Position numbers and translations under genes: made by a program | Notes under the pieces: model-generated | What the model saw: only the letters and a program-made list of their open reading frames with translations | Told to the model about the DNA's origin: nothing | Databases searched by the model: none | Source: Undaria pinnatifida | Lineage: Eukaryota > Sar > Phaeophyceae > Laminariales > Alariaceae | Direction of reading: 5' to 3' | DNA length: 64,000 bases | Assembly (NCBI GenBank): GCA_012845835.1 | Contig: JABAKD010000018.1 | Location: 3,292,229 to 3,356,228 of the forward strand | Shown: in pieces, positions 35,993-48,500 of the stretch | How the letters are laid out: every line of letters begins with the position of its first letter | Position numbering within the stretch: the first letter of the stretch is position 1

Positions 35993-38900
35993 TTACCTTT
36001 TCACACAATACCCTACGACCCCGATCCTCGACTTTGTCTGTTACTTTGTACTCTTACGTTTGTGGACAAAGCACTACCTTATTATTTGTCTTTCGAATTC
36101 CGTTGTAATTGTTATTCTCTAGGGTGTGAAAGAGACGTCTTCCTTTGGTTTAATATACCCATCGCTGCCTCCTGCATCCTCCTTTTTATCTGGCGCACAA
36201 ATATACAGTTTTTTCCTCTCCCCAACATTCTACCGGCCAGCATCCTAACTTTTGCCGCCTACTGTCGTCTCGGGTGACCAAGCCTCCCCATGGTACCGTA
36301 CCATTTGACTCCTCCAACTCCGTGGTAGTCTGAGGCTACTGTTGTCGTACACTACTGATTGGGCTGTACGTTCCTCCGGTTGTCAATCCGCCCCTAGGCT
36401 TCCCTGGAATACCTTACGTGACAACCTTATCGAACCTTTTGCGATATTCTTGTGCATGCGCGCTTTGTACGCGATGAATCGCCACCGCCCTTCTTTATTA
36501 ATCCCTCGATTCGAAATGACTCCTCCGGCCGGTGAACGTGGTCGCTCCTGTGATGTGCAACGAGAGCAGGGTGAACGTATCGCGATTACGAACTGAGTTT
36601 GCCACTAAACTCCAAACCTTCTCTATGAGCACGATCGTACGACACCGCTCTTAAAGAATTTCTACAACATACGGGCAGAGGGGGGAGTGGTTGGCAAAAC
36701 CACAGACGCATGACACCAACTGTACCATGCAGGCGACGGCACCACCGTCGTCCTTAATGGACGACCTCGCACCGCGAACCTCGTTCCGTATCCCTACTCG
36801 GTCGTCTACAACCTGCGTCTGGCCATCATTGTATCCCTCAGAATGGGCGTTTAGCGTATCGGTCTTTGGACACGTGATGTACACCAACTGTGTGCTGTTA
36901 GAGTGAAACAGACGCGGCCCCACTTCGTATGATTTGCATGCACGGGTTGCGCCACCCCCGAGTCGGCGGCAAACTTCTCGTCCGACGTTGTCATCACACG
37001 ATACCTAAAAAACAAAAACAGCCACAAAACCTTCACTTCCAGATCCCATTGTGGGAAGAGATGCCCCCCCACCCATGGAAAGCATGCCGAACAAGATCGG
37101 CAGGCGAGCGCGGCGGGGAGTTCCCACCGCCACGTTTTAGGTGGGATCGTAGATACGCACGGCCATACGCCCACACGTGCACACAAATACTCCTTCCCCC
37201 CAACATATACTACCATAGAGGTGGACTCGTTTCCCTTAAACCTACTCCTGACGTGAGAAGCTCAACAACTGACCCAAACACAAACAAAAACAAATATCAC
37301 AGAATGAAGTTTTAACCTGAAGAACAATGCCTTGACCTAGGCATGTCGCGGGTTGTGTTGTAAAGTAAGAACGTGATATGACGATAATGGGTTAAGGAGC
37401 GCCGTCATTCAGACAAAACAGCCAGAAATGCAAGATTGCTACCCCCATCAATGCCTAGGCCTTGCGGCTATCAAAATCGCGCAACTTCAACTCTCTCGGT
37501 AGCCCGTCCACCTACGAAATGTACTACAAGATAGCCGAGACCAAACTCGGAGGTACCCCTAGTCGAGCGCCCAACTGAAGTTGTCCGCGCCGTTCCATTT
37601 CCTTCGGCCTCTGCTCGAACAGCACCTCTAGGCCGCAGGTCGGCTAGGTGTTGCGTTCAGAACCGGCAGCGACCTATTCTCTGCCATGCATATCAGTCAA
37701 CAGCGCCCCCTGCTGCCCCGCCCGGCAAAACGGCCGGTTGGTCGCGCTCCTCGGCTCGTAGCGAAACCAGCACCGTTGTGTAAACGCAGTTGCGCCATAC
37801 CTTGTCCCTCCAATCGTGAGAGCTGCCCCCACAACCGGACATCGTCCTCGGGCTCCACCCGGCTGTGCTATCCTTCAATTCACTGTTGTTGCTGACATCT
37901 CGTCGCACGAATGGATGCGTGTCCGAGGGAATCAGACAGGCCAAGGCGGGGCCCGCGGGGGGGGGTGAGTACCAGGTTCCAAGGGTGATAGAGGGCCCCC
38001 CGGTTTCCCCACACGCTCCCTTAGCGTTGATGGTGACGTGTTCTTCACACGAGCGACGAATGCGAAACATAGGGAAGAATTGAACAAAGAGTAAAATAAC
38101 TGGTGAAGCGGCGTAGGAGATTCATGCCCCCACTTGTACAACGAAGTATTGTGATATTTTGACGGCTACCCCCAGACAGGTGCCGCCCTGTCCTACAAGT
38201 GCTGATCAGAGGGGTCGAACAAGCCCGAGACACTACGTGTCCTAGACAAGGGGAATATCTCGCCGCACAACACTGATTCGGGAAACATTTGGTGCATTAG
38301 GAACGTTTATCTCGAGGCACTAGGTGCGATAAGGTTGGCTTCACTATTTCCTGTATCGACAAGCTTCTTTGCTTTTGTTGCCTTTCTATGTAATTGGATC
38401 TACACGGGGCCACTGTCTCTTTTGGGTCAATGTATACGAGCGCATCCACGTACATCGTGGCATTCGCCATACTTAAGAAGGCAGGAGCTTAAACAGCCCA
38501 ATCGCTCGAAACTTGAGAGGAAACAGGCGCTGTCTTAGGGTGAACCCTTCTCTAAACCTGAACACTGGCCTAGCTCTGCGTCGATGGCGAACGGCGCAAC
38601 TGCGCACTTTCAACTGCGAACAAGGTAACACCTGCCAGCCACTGCGGTGCAAACGAGAGACGTCGTTTACGTGGAACGAGCAGAGCTCTCGCGCTACGCT
38701 TTCTCTCGTATGTTTTCCTCAAATGATCGCAACAAATACCTTGTTCGTGGGAGCAGCATTTAAGATAGACGAGGTGTTACTCGACCATCGAGCACTCGCG
38801 CCCCCGTGACTCCGCCGCCGTGTCTATCCGCGTTGGCTTTACAACCGGCAACGTTGTTCCCAGATGGTGGCCTAATTCAACCATGACAGAGCAGCAAAGA

Positions 38901-40254
38901 GGATGTACGTTGTGCTTGCGTCTGTCTGTCGTGTTTCGGTTTCGTGTTTCTGTCGATGCGCAAGGCTACCCCCATTTTCAATACCGGGTTGTCGCCACTC
39001 ACACGACAATAACTGGGGAGATGTTTTGTCGCAACGCAGCTCCCCATTCCTATGCGCGAATTTATGTAGCAAAATTTGAACGGCAGGGAACCTCAAGCTC
39101 GCAAAGGAACTGGGGAGTCGCTCACGTGCGTGACCCCGACCCACTGCCAATCAAAAAGCACCAAACGTTACCCCCTTCCCTAGCCTTATTATGATACACA
39201 TGCTCCCAACAAGGATGGGCCCAAAGCAACTAAATAGAAGTATGCACGTGTGTGTCGTTCTCGTTTGTTTCTTCTCCAAGAGGGAAAGTCTAGGCAGAAT
39301 CAGGGTGACTCCGCTCCTGATCGGCCCCGTTCGCTGTCACTTCCAGGTGACGGCTGCCCCGGTTGCAATTCAAACGCGATGGTTGGTCGCTGGCGTACGA
39401 TACAGCCGTCGCGTGGCCAGAAACGAAACTGTACCTACTGTATTTGTATCATAGATCAGACGACATCAGGATATTTACGTATCTATACTACCTGGCTCGG
39501 CGATCATTTAGGTAGTACAGCAGTGAAATATTCGTTCAATCGATTGGCGTCCAGACAATACGGCAGATTGACTCCACCCTCGAGTGTTTATGCCAGTCGT
39601 GACTCCACCGTGACGGCCTCGGACGTTACTCTACAAAAGGGCAATTTTCGCTGGGTACCCCTGCCGCGTCCCTCTCCACGTCAACATATAGCCGATGATG
39701 ACGGTGCGTTTAAATATCGAGCAGTCTGTCCAAAGGAATACATATAATCAGCTAGTGGCATGGTAGATACAAGGCCGGCGCGACAGTGCCGTGCCCTTCA
39801 CACTCGTACCGCCTTCTCTTGAAATTACTGATTGTTTCGTGAGCTATCCTGTCCAAATTGTGCGCATATGTAGGGAAGCACGCGCGCAATCTATTCGTCG
39901 CGAATCGCTTGTGTCTCGGGGGAAGGAGATCACTTACCACCAACGACACTGTTTCCGGGATAAATTAAGGTGGCCGTTATGTAGCATCACGAGCCATCAC
40001 GCTACTCCCCTCTCGTATTGGGCTCGAGTCGCCTCGCACGGGTTATGGACAATTCGTGGTCATGTAATGCACCCACCAAGCCACCTATCCCAGGTGCTTG
40101 CCTCCTCTCGGTCATGAGCAGAAAGGAAACTCACACATATACGAGAAAATATTGTCATGAAAATAAACCAAGGGGGAAGGGGTCTGAATCTTGAACGACA
40201 AGGGCATCGACGTCACAGCATGTACCTGGGCCACCCCACCCAGGAAATTGGATG

Positions 40255-41100
40255 TGCCATGCCAACCTGTATCAGTGACCCTATAGTTCTATGCAATGTA
40301 GGTTCTGTTAATCGACCTGTGAGGGCACCTCTACGCTCAAATGTTCGCCGCGACTCCATAGCGGTGACACCCTCTAGCTGCGTAGCATACCCATTGCGCG
40401 CCTGGTAATTGTCGCACGACAATGAGTCGTAGAAAACATTCCAGCAGGTAGCTAGATCACGGGCGTATGTCAGCGTAAGTCCCTACCTGCATCGTTGATA
40501 ATACAGTGTGATGCACTGTAGGTTATATCTGGCACGTGACTATGAGGACGACTCCACCCTCAATTCCTCGCGGCGACTCCGGAGCGGCGACCCTCGCCGG
40601 CGGCGTGGTATACCATTTCGCGCACGGCGTTCAACGTACGACTATGAGTTGTAGACAATCTTCCAGCAGGTATCTCGATAGTCGAAGTAGATACAGAGTT
40701 GATCCCTACCTGCATCAATGATCCTATAGTGTGATGCAGTTTAGGTTCTGTCATGTGAGCTGTGAGGGCGATTCCACCCTCACGCACTCGCTGCGACCCC
40801 ACTGCAGCCATTCTCTCTGACGGCGTGGTACAGACATTGCGCGCCGGTTGTTGCTCGTACGACTAAATTCGCTGTTAGTGTCCCAGCTGTATGAATTACC
40901 AGGTATGCATGTAGAAACACAGAAAATACCTTCCTGTATTCGTGATTCAACTATGTCTAGGTTCCGTCAGGTGAAGCATGGCTACACACTCACGCAATGG
41001 CCGGGACTCCACAGCGGCGAGTATTGCTGGTGGAATGAAGCTGCCATCCCGCGCCCGGCATTATGCGTACGACATAAATTCGCACGAAATATTCAAATTT
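40255..41100. repeat. Four-copy 220-bp tandem repeat, end of unit 2
   Basis: The same four-copy array. Landmarks lie at 40300, 40520 (AGGTTATAT), 40743 and 40959, spaced 220, 223 and 216 bp. Each copy matches its positional counterpart in unit 1 better than its neighbours. The four copies therefore predate amplification of the 20-kb unit. Confidence 0.8.
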
Positions 41101-42105
41101 AAATACAGGCGGAATAATAGACAACGAAAATACAGTAGATACATGTCGCTAACGAGGTCGGCGCGCAGTGATTATAGGGACCCAATGCTCGCAAGAGTAT
41201 CAATTGGAGTCAAGAGGATAGCAGTAGCATATTCTGCAGATACATCTCGCTGTTAGCATGATGCAGTAATTGCGCGGCAGAAAGAAGTTCCAAGAAAAGG
41301 GTAGCGTAAATACTAGACTAACCTGCTGTGGGCATTGAATACTACCGAAGCCAGCCGGCAGAATGCATCATGCAGCATAGAATCAACCATTCTGGCCACA
41401 CCAACTAGTTCGAATCAAGACTGCATTTGTCGCCACAACCAGCGATCAGACCGTGTACTCCAAGAGGAAGCCCACCAGAGCAACCAGTCTGACGGTACAT
41501 CATTTAAGATAACGAGCATATCTGTGATGAAATCCGTGACAACGGAGCTTGTCTTGAACAGCACACACGTGTACAGCCCTCCATCGAACTCACAGCAGAT
41601 GCCAGCTCGCGTTTGTTGGTGCTATTATCGTCATGAACGAACTCAATCATGTAGCGACAGGCTCCAACCATCGATTATTATAAATTAAAGTATGGTCTCA
41701 CACGGCAGTACGGCTCAACCGTACGAAGTTGCTGTTGTCCTCGTCATCGCAATACAAATCGGGACAGACAGGTTCCAACCACTGCCTGCCGCCACAAATG
41801 TTTTTTTAGTAGAAGTATTTACAGTACCAGCCCCACTCCCACCTCAGGTACAGGTGTAGTTGGAAAGTAAAAGCATTTCAAAACAAACCAGCACCCTCTT
41901 TCGTTGTTCTGGACACAGATATCAAGGGACGGCACTTTTACCACTTGACCGGCGGCAAAATTCCAATAGTTGACCTTGATTGACGCCGAACTACTATGGT
42001 TAAATTTGACCGATAGTGTTCACACCCGTGACCGCTGGGACGTTCCCGTTGACTGCCCGTCTCAGGACATAGTACTGCTAAAAGGCCCCCTGGACAGAAA
42101 TATGT

Positions 42106-42537
42106 TTATTGTTTTATTACTCTTGCATCTTTGCCATCTCTAACCGCGCCCCCCCACGTACACCACACACATCGCTTCCAAGATGCAGCCGGGTAATCCC
42201 GTCGCCCGAGCTCCCGCTCGCTGGAATAATCCCGCAAGTTGAGATCCAGCTTTCTCGAGCACGGGGTCTTCTTCGCCTCCGAGTTGACCGCGCGCACATG
42301 CAGACTCACATACTTGGCTTGGCTGGGGATTTCAGGAACTATTTCGCGCCTGCCATCAATATCAGCAAGATCCCCTACCGCTTGCGCTCGGCGTGCCCTT
42401 GAAAGCTTACACATGACGAGCCGTAACCGGGAATGGTCCGGGGTTGCTCGTTCACGTTGTTTTACGACACTCTTCTTCGACCCATATTCCCGACACAGAC
42501 GTGCCTCATTCTCTCCACAAAACAACATAAACATCAC
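42106..42537 (-). CDS. Coding-like frame, copy A, unit 3 (open, 143 codons)
   Basis: The only unit in which this frame is open from an ATG. It runs 143 codons, starts MMFMLFCGENEARL and ends ARVIKQ. It is rich in Arg and Lys, with a short Cys/Trp motif CVWCTW near residue 123. Compared with unit 4, many residues differ (for example GGHEVVPGF against GRREIVPEI). Such amino-acid change argues against strong selection, and the ORF may only be a relic that has not yet broken. There are no signal peptide, membrane segment or motifs I can name. The neighbouring G-rich foldback and the 484-codon ORF lie on the higher-coordinate side. Confidence 0.3.
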   Translation of the reverse strand: MMFMLFCGENEARLCREYGSKKSVVKQRERATPDHSRLRLVMCKLSRARRAQAVGDLADIDGRREIVPEIPSQAKYVSLHVRAVNSEAKKTPCSRKLDLNLRDYSSERELGRRDYPAASWKRCVWCTWGGAVRDGKDARVIKQ

Positions 42538-42869
42538 CTTGTCTGGTACGTTGTTTTTTTCGAGGCGCAGACAAAGCTATCCTACAGCATTTGGAACATA
42601 GACCCTTTGTCAACTTGGCCATATCCTGCGACATGTAGTTTCCATGTGTTGTATTTGAGGCAGAACTCGAATGTCAGCGCACGCACAGGTTTCGCTCAAC
42701 GTCCTGGCGCATACAACACCGGTGGGTAACATGCATTCCGCGCGGCGTCGGAAATCGGTCCTACGCGGACAAGCAAGATGTTGGTGATGATAAATGTTGA
42801 AGCTAGTATCAGCGCGTCGTCGTTTGTCATACTAAGGGGGGCAAGAAAAGTCCAGGCGAACGGGTGAAG

Positions 42870-42934
42870 CCTCCCCTCCCTCCTTGGTACAAGGGGAGGA
42901 TTGGGGGGGGGGGGGGGGGTTCCTCAGGACGGGA
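42870..42934. repeat. C-rich/G-rich foldback, unit 3
   Basis: Same position in unit 3. The first G-run is interrupted (AAGGGGAGGATT), while the second has grown into one run of 17 Gs at 42903-42919. The CCTTGGTACAAGG centre is unchanged. The foldback is kept although the surrounding 1.5 kb has diverged from units 1 and 2. Confidence 0.7.
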
Positions 42935-43973
42935 GTTCTTCCCCCTTGTGAGAAGGAAGGGGATCTTTATGAACGTCCCTAAGCTGCTTTCCGCAAGACT
43001 CCCTGTGTTGGTAATCCGCGGACAGGCCAGGTTGGCGAATGTATCAGAATAAATAAAGGATGCGAGCTGCTTTTCGCACATTTTCGTATGTCGATCTTTC
43101 GCTAAGGCAGCGCGGAGAGACAGGGACTTACACGTTACTGCATTTTCGTTTATGAGGCACATCGTTCGTCTTTGTCGGAAGCCCCCTCAGGATCATGGGA
43201 AATTTGAACAAGACAACAAAAAAAATCAATATCCGCGTTTCTCATTTACTTTTCCCAAATCAATGGCATTCATGTTTCATAGCTGAACGCCTTGTTTGAT
43301 GCACTCGTTCGAACAACTGTTGATACGTGCCAAGTAGACCGGGACAGTCGATCTACACCCCCGCTTCCGAACGCTAAATACGACGAAAAAAGAAACAAGT
43401 GCACCAACAAAGACATTGAGAAAACGAGAAATCCAAATATCGAGAAAAACATCGGAACGGACAACCGAACGAAAGCTAAACGAAAACAAGAAACAAAAGA
43501 AACAAAAGAGACGAAAAAACGAACTCTGCTTGAAAACGCACGCTGCTCCCTGTGATCCTCGGACATGCCCTTACCGACAACTCATACCCCTTGCGATCAC
43601 CGGCTTGGTTTTCGGCGGCACCTTGACCGGATGTCGTCTAAACATTATCGCCATACCGCATCCTTTTACTTTAGCTGCGCGTAAACAGCAAGACAAACAG
43701 TGGATGTCTTTAAAGCACCAAACCTCAGTCGTCATACTTAGAAGCAAACAAGCTTCACGATAATGAGCTACAAAGTCAGCGGTGGATATCTTCGAATGGC
43801 CACCCCCGCTGTACATCATCACAAACAAACCAGAGAGTCATAGACCTTCCTTTAACAGCAAAACCATTAGCTACATTTAACAGGTCCGTTTCCGCCAGTC
43901 CATTCTAGTAATGAAAGCAGGTAGAGTAGCTAAACACCACATTCAGTCATACAGGCGGTTTAGTTGGCGACAT

Positions 43974-45428
43974 TTAGCCTACGCAGAAAAAGCGAAACCA
44001 GATAGCGATTCTTGAGCAGCAGCAGGAAAACCACTTTGTTACGGCTAACGTCCAATCTGCTCCATCTGTTTCCGTCTTTACAAACTCCTCTTCCTCCCGG
44101 TCCTTCCGAAAGCCCAAAGCAGGCGGGCACACGGAGTCCGAGGCGGGGGAACCCACCACGGAAACTTCTCGCAACCTCACCGTGTCCAACTCAAAGAACC
44201 GCCCTTGGTCCAACGCCCCCGTCCCGGTGGGGTGCTCGTCGCTTTCGTCACAACCGCCCGGGTAAGCGGAGCTGTCATCCTTCTCCTCAGCGTCCGACAT
44301 CGTCCCAAAGCTCAAACTGTTCGCCACACCGCCCTCTACGACGGCGTCCGACTTCAAGGTTTCTTGGACGAGGGGGCACACCGACTCCTGGGCGAGGTGT
44401 AACACGGGGTCCAGTTGAGGGAAGCCTTGGTTCGAGCCCCTCCAGGAGGAAGTGTCATCTTCCCCCGCATTTGAGTCGGTGAGAGTAGTAGAGAGGTCCG
44501 TTACCGGACGCTCAACTGGATCGAATGCCGGCCACCAATTTTTGTTCGGCTCCCCCGAAGGGTTGGCCGTGTCGTGGGTTGTTGCGTCTGACTCGGTCCA
44601 CATTGTCGAGCTATCCGTTTCTGACGACGAGCCTGCCGGATCTAATGCCGCATGCTTTTGGTCCGAACCCTCCGCGGTAGTCGTGTCCTTATCCCCTTCT
44701 TTTGAGACGTTGGAGTTGATCGACGTTGTTTGTGTTTCCGGGGGCGTCCACACCGGATCCAATTCCGGGCACCAGATTTTCTCCGACCCCCCTGAGAGAT
44801 TACCCGTACCGTGAATCGCTACGCCTGAATCCCAGCAGTGGCTCGAGCTGCCTCCCTGCGCGTCCGAACCGGTCCAATCGGTCGAGCTGTTCAACCCTGT
44901 CCAGTCGATGGAGTCGCTTCCTGTCGAGATGGGATTCCACGCCCAACGGTCGGGGCCAGGGGAGTGCCCGGGGTCCGACACCACCGAAGACACGGCCTCC
45001 GACGCCGTGGAGGTGGAGGATGCGGGGTTGCTGTCGTCAATGTCCGGCAAGGTTGTGTCATGCGTGCGCCACGCGGGCTTCGAATCGGTCGAGGGGGAAG
45101 AGGTGGGATTCATGTCCGAAAGGTCCAACGATATGGTGCCCTCGACATTCCCCGTGACAAGGTCGCGGCACAGAACGGGGTCAGACTCTAACGGGGTCGA
45201 CGAGTTCCCAATGTCCTGGGGGGCCGTGCATGTGCTGCCGGCTTTCCACGTGGCAATAACAGAGCAGTCTGACTCCGGCCATGTGGTAGAGGCTTCTTGA
45301 AGGGGTTTGTCCAAAACGCGAGAGATGGCCGCTTCGACCATTTCCATCCTGGCAGCATCGTCTTTCTCCTGCCAAGGCCAACAGGTGGGGATAACAGAGG
45401 GAGAGTAAACCAGCGAGGGAGGGAACAT
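43974..45428 (-). CDS. 484-aa Ser/Thr/Asp/Trp-rich repeat protein, unit 3
   Basis: Intact and the same length. It differs from units 1 and 2 only in a cluster of eight bases between 44713 and 44850. These give D210N, F211L and Y239S plus several silent changes; the rest of the ORF matches by eye. The changes fall in the internal-repeat region and create no stop or frameshift. A cluster within otherwise identical sequence looks like a conversion tract from another variant unit. That all three complete units keep the frame open over 1.45 kb supports a real gene, though homogenisation weakens the argument. Confidence 0.7.
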   Translation of the reverse strand: MFPPSLVYSPSVIPTCWPWQEKDDAARMEMVEAAISRVLDKPLQEASTTWPESDCSVIATWKAGSTCTAPQDIGNSSTPLESDPVLCRDLVTGNVEGTISLDLSDMNPTSSPSTDSKPAWRTHDTTLPDIDDSNPASSTSTASEAVSSVVSDPGHSPGPDRWAWNPISTGSDSIDWTGLNSSTDWTGSDAQGGSSSHCWDSGVAIHGTGNLSGGSEKIWCPELDPVWTPPETQTTSINSNVSKEGDKDTTTAEGSDQKHAALDPAGSSSETDSSTMWTESDATTHDTANPSGEPNKNWWPAFDPVERPVTDLSTTLTDSNAGEDDTSSWRGSNQGFPQLDPVLHLAQESVCPLVQETLKSDAVVEGGVANSLSFGTMSDAEEKDDSSAYPGGCDESDEHPTGTGALDQGRFFELDTVRLREVSVVGSPASDSVCPPALGFRKDREEEEFVKTETDGADWTLAVTKWFSCCCSRIAIWFRFFCVG

Positions 45429-45523
45429 GCGAGGGAGCGATTTATGATCCTGATTGATTGGTATGTGTGAAGCAACTGGTTCGTTGTATTAGGCGGGGTC
45501 ATGCGACCAAACGAAAAACCCAT

Positions 45524-48500
45524 ACCACTCTCTCAAGAAGGTCTGAACGAATATGTCAGGAGTGAGACGACAAAGAACACAGAAGCATCTTTAACGTTTT
45601 TCGTTAATTCTTGTTGATGTTAGAGCACCCCTCATCATGTCTAGGTAAACAACGTCCAGTGGGGTGTGAACAGTTCGGCTTTGGACTTGCGTCTGGACCG
45701 CTCCTATATTTGTCCTAGTAAAGTAGCAAGCGGGTGACGGGCGCGCGAGGTTAGGCGGTTGATTGATTTGCATTTTTTTGTCCTTGAACGGTTTAGCTGT
45801 CTTGCACAACTGTTGGCGTACGTTTCGTGGTAGTCGTTACAGAAACGGCGCGGAGGAGTGAGCTATAAGACTGGCGTGTTCAGCCACCGAACACCGGAAA
45901 CAAAAAAGATCACGCGCGTTCGCGTGCTATGTGCCACAGGCGTAAAGCACAGTAACGAACACCCAATGTATGGCATTACATTGCTCGTCGAGTTGCGGGT
46001 GTATTGGTTTGACCTGTTAGGCCGTGAACGGATGCCCGTGTTAATTGTAACAAAGGAACTACGCGATACTGTTAGAGTACCACTCGTGTGTCACATCGTC
46101 ATTCGGTAGGCATGATATTATTCATCGAGCTGCACGTTTGCTTTTCCCCAGCGCCAAGTTTTGAGTGGGGTAGAGGTCCCAAAGTCTGGAGCCTGACAAA
46201 AACGCTGTGCACTTCTGTCGTAGCATGTCTCTACTGGGACAGGCAAATATGACATAGGGAGCGAGAGAGAGAACTAGTACCGTGTACCGGGTATAACATA
46301 GTATAACATGCCCTACCTTGTGCACTACACCCACAGCGACGGTAAGCTATTCAAACATTAAGAATATGCAACTCACTTTATCGCCCGGGGTACGATGTAT
46401 AGACTTGCAACATTCTTCATGTTCTACCTCCCAGGAGCATATCTCGCGCCGGATAACAACTGTACATTGCTGGAAGGGGGGAGTGCGTACTGTGTCACCC
46501 GGGGTACATTTTTTAGCAGCATTACACACACTACCTGCAATACTACCGCCGTAGATTATACCACCCGTGAGATAACAATTTTGTAAATACTAACGATCAG
46601 TCACTGTACATCATCCGGGATGCCACTTTCCCTATTTTGTGCGGTTTAAGCTAAACATTTGGTATACCCTCTACATGCCCACCCCGTGACATGCTTATCA
46701 ACGCCGTCTCACCTTTCCTATGGTATTAATTTTTGCTTTCGCGAAAAGTATCACATACCACATGCAGGTAGTTTTGGAATGGTGACAACAAGCCGATCTA
46801 CTTGGTATTATCCAGAATATGGTCTTGAGCCGGATGGTCGTATAAAGGGCACTCACTACCGGAACTAAATAAGGGTCCGGAGAAGGCACAGCTGTCGTGC
46901 TGTTTACTCAATTTTTTCGCACAACATGGTATAGGCGCAGGGTCCAGAACAGCACAAACGCGGTGGCTACTCTCGGCAGTGACTTTGAGCTGGTGAATAC
47001 CCAGGCCCCATAAGTTGCCCCCATTAGGTAACTTTGATCATGACTGATTCGGTATGGTCGAGGTTTTACGTTTTGTTTGTCCCCATGTGTTTCCGGACAA
47101 ACACGTGCATACAGGTTGACCAAGGGATGAGTTTTGGTCTTGGATTTGAGTTCGATTGATTGCTATTGCGTTTTATCCAAAGCCCCCTCCCGTTGTACGG
47201 GAACCCCACGCCGTACACACAAAAGGAAAGTTTCCAAACTGTACAATATCATGACGCGTGCTACGATAGAAGTGCACCACTTTATTCTTGAGGTTTCTCA
47301 ATTTGGGAGCTTAATACCTCTCCCAAGAACTGATGTTTATTCAAATAAAAGTGCACGCGACTAATACAGGTATATTTACATGCCTCGAAGTAGCGTGGCA
47401 CACGGTCAGTACCGTAACCCTTTGGTGACTTCAGGGGGGGGAAATGTATGGCATGCAAATCGCTATTTACTACAGAAGGACATAACACGACTCAAAAGAG
47501 GGTTGAAGTCATCGTACGCAATAGAAGGGGTGCAGCCGAAGATTCTAGGCTCCAATTATTACAATCGTGAGGTGCTCAATATCTCAGCCGAAACATGGCT
47601 TTGAAGACATTCGCTAGCGCACTTCGAACAGCTTTTGTTTTCGATAGATAGTCCTACACAGCGACATCATCACACAAACAGATGGTCCTACACATGAGGA
47701 GCTTAACCAGTCCTGATCGTTTGGGCCAATCATTGCAATCCCTACCGTGGGATGAATCATTGATAGACTGTACTAGGTGGACATGTTTAATAATGCGGTG
47801 TCAGTACTATCCGGTACATTGTGCGGTGAAGCGTGATGCCCACGCAGCATAGCCCCATCCTTACGGCTGCGACATCACACCACACGGATAAGGAGAAGGC
47901 GAAACTTTGTTGTTCGTCGTGTCAATCACTATTATTCGTTGTTATGTCATACATATACGCGGATGCTATTCCGACCGTGTTTGCTGATCTCCGTGTTATC
48001 GGCAGTCGTTCTTATGCCATGGGGATAGTTGATCCCGCGCACATACTTTTCGTTGTACCATGTCAAACAATAACTATTTTGAAGTGCTCTTAAGACAGCA
48101 CTTTTTTTATCGTCTAGCTTATCGCTTAGAATCATTCCGCGGTGTATTCATGAAACGTGACGTGTAAGAATGACGATACAACATCGTCTGCACGGAACAG
48201 CAGAGAGAAGATCCTAATAATAGGTTAGTGGGTGACCAAGGGTGCGTTCAATGAGGTCACATTTAGCGGCTCGGGTCGGTATTATAGAAACAATGCTTTT
48301 CATATTGTCGATTCACAACCATGCACAACCGTCTAGCGTTTCATACACCTAGTGTTTCACACAAACGACTCTATTTTTCGCAGCAGACAGACCCATGGCC
48401 GGTATGATTTGCACGACCTATATATCATGTTGACGGGGGGACGCCATATGATCTGAAAAAATATATTTGCTTGATTTTGAATGCTGTACTTCACAGATCC

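Larger units (their letters stand above)
29865..40254. other. Unit 2, remaining body
   Basis: Equivalent of 8077-20621 of unit 1 without the Helitron and without the 389-bp duplication. Apart from the features listed separately (possible exon, internal duplication, relic copy B) I see no gene. A 12-bp AATTATATAGTC-type segment near 32485 is shared with unit 3 but absent from unit 1. About 40 bp near 33520 and 18 bp near 39430 are likewise shared with unit 3 only. Confidence 0.4.
21528..41157. repeat. Macrosatellite unit 2 (19,630 bp)
   Basis: Second unit, same orientation. Its first 5.6 kb is almost identical to unit 1: I counted about seven substitutions by eye. From about 27148 it differs by several percent and carries short indels. 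Over roughly 27150-28000 it resembles unit 3 more than unit 1, then becomes unit-1-like again, so it is a mosaic. It carries a private 269-bp solo LTR at 29592-29860. Confidence 0.95.
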
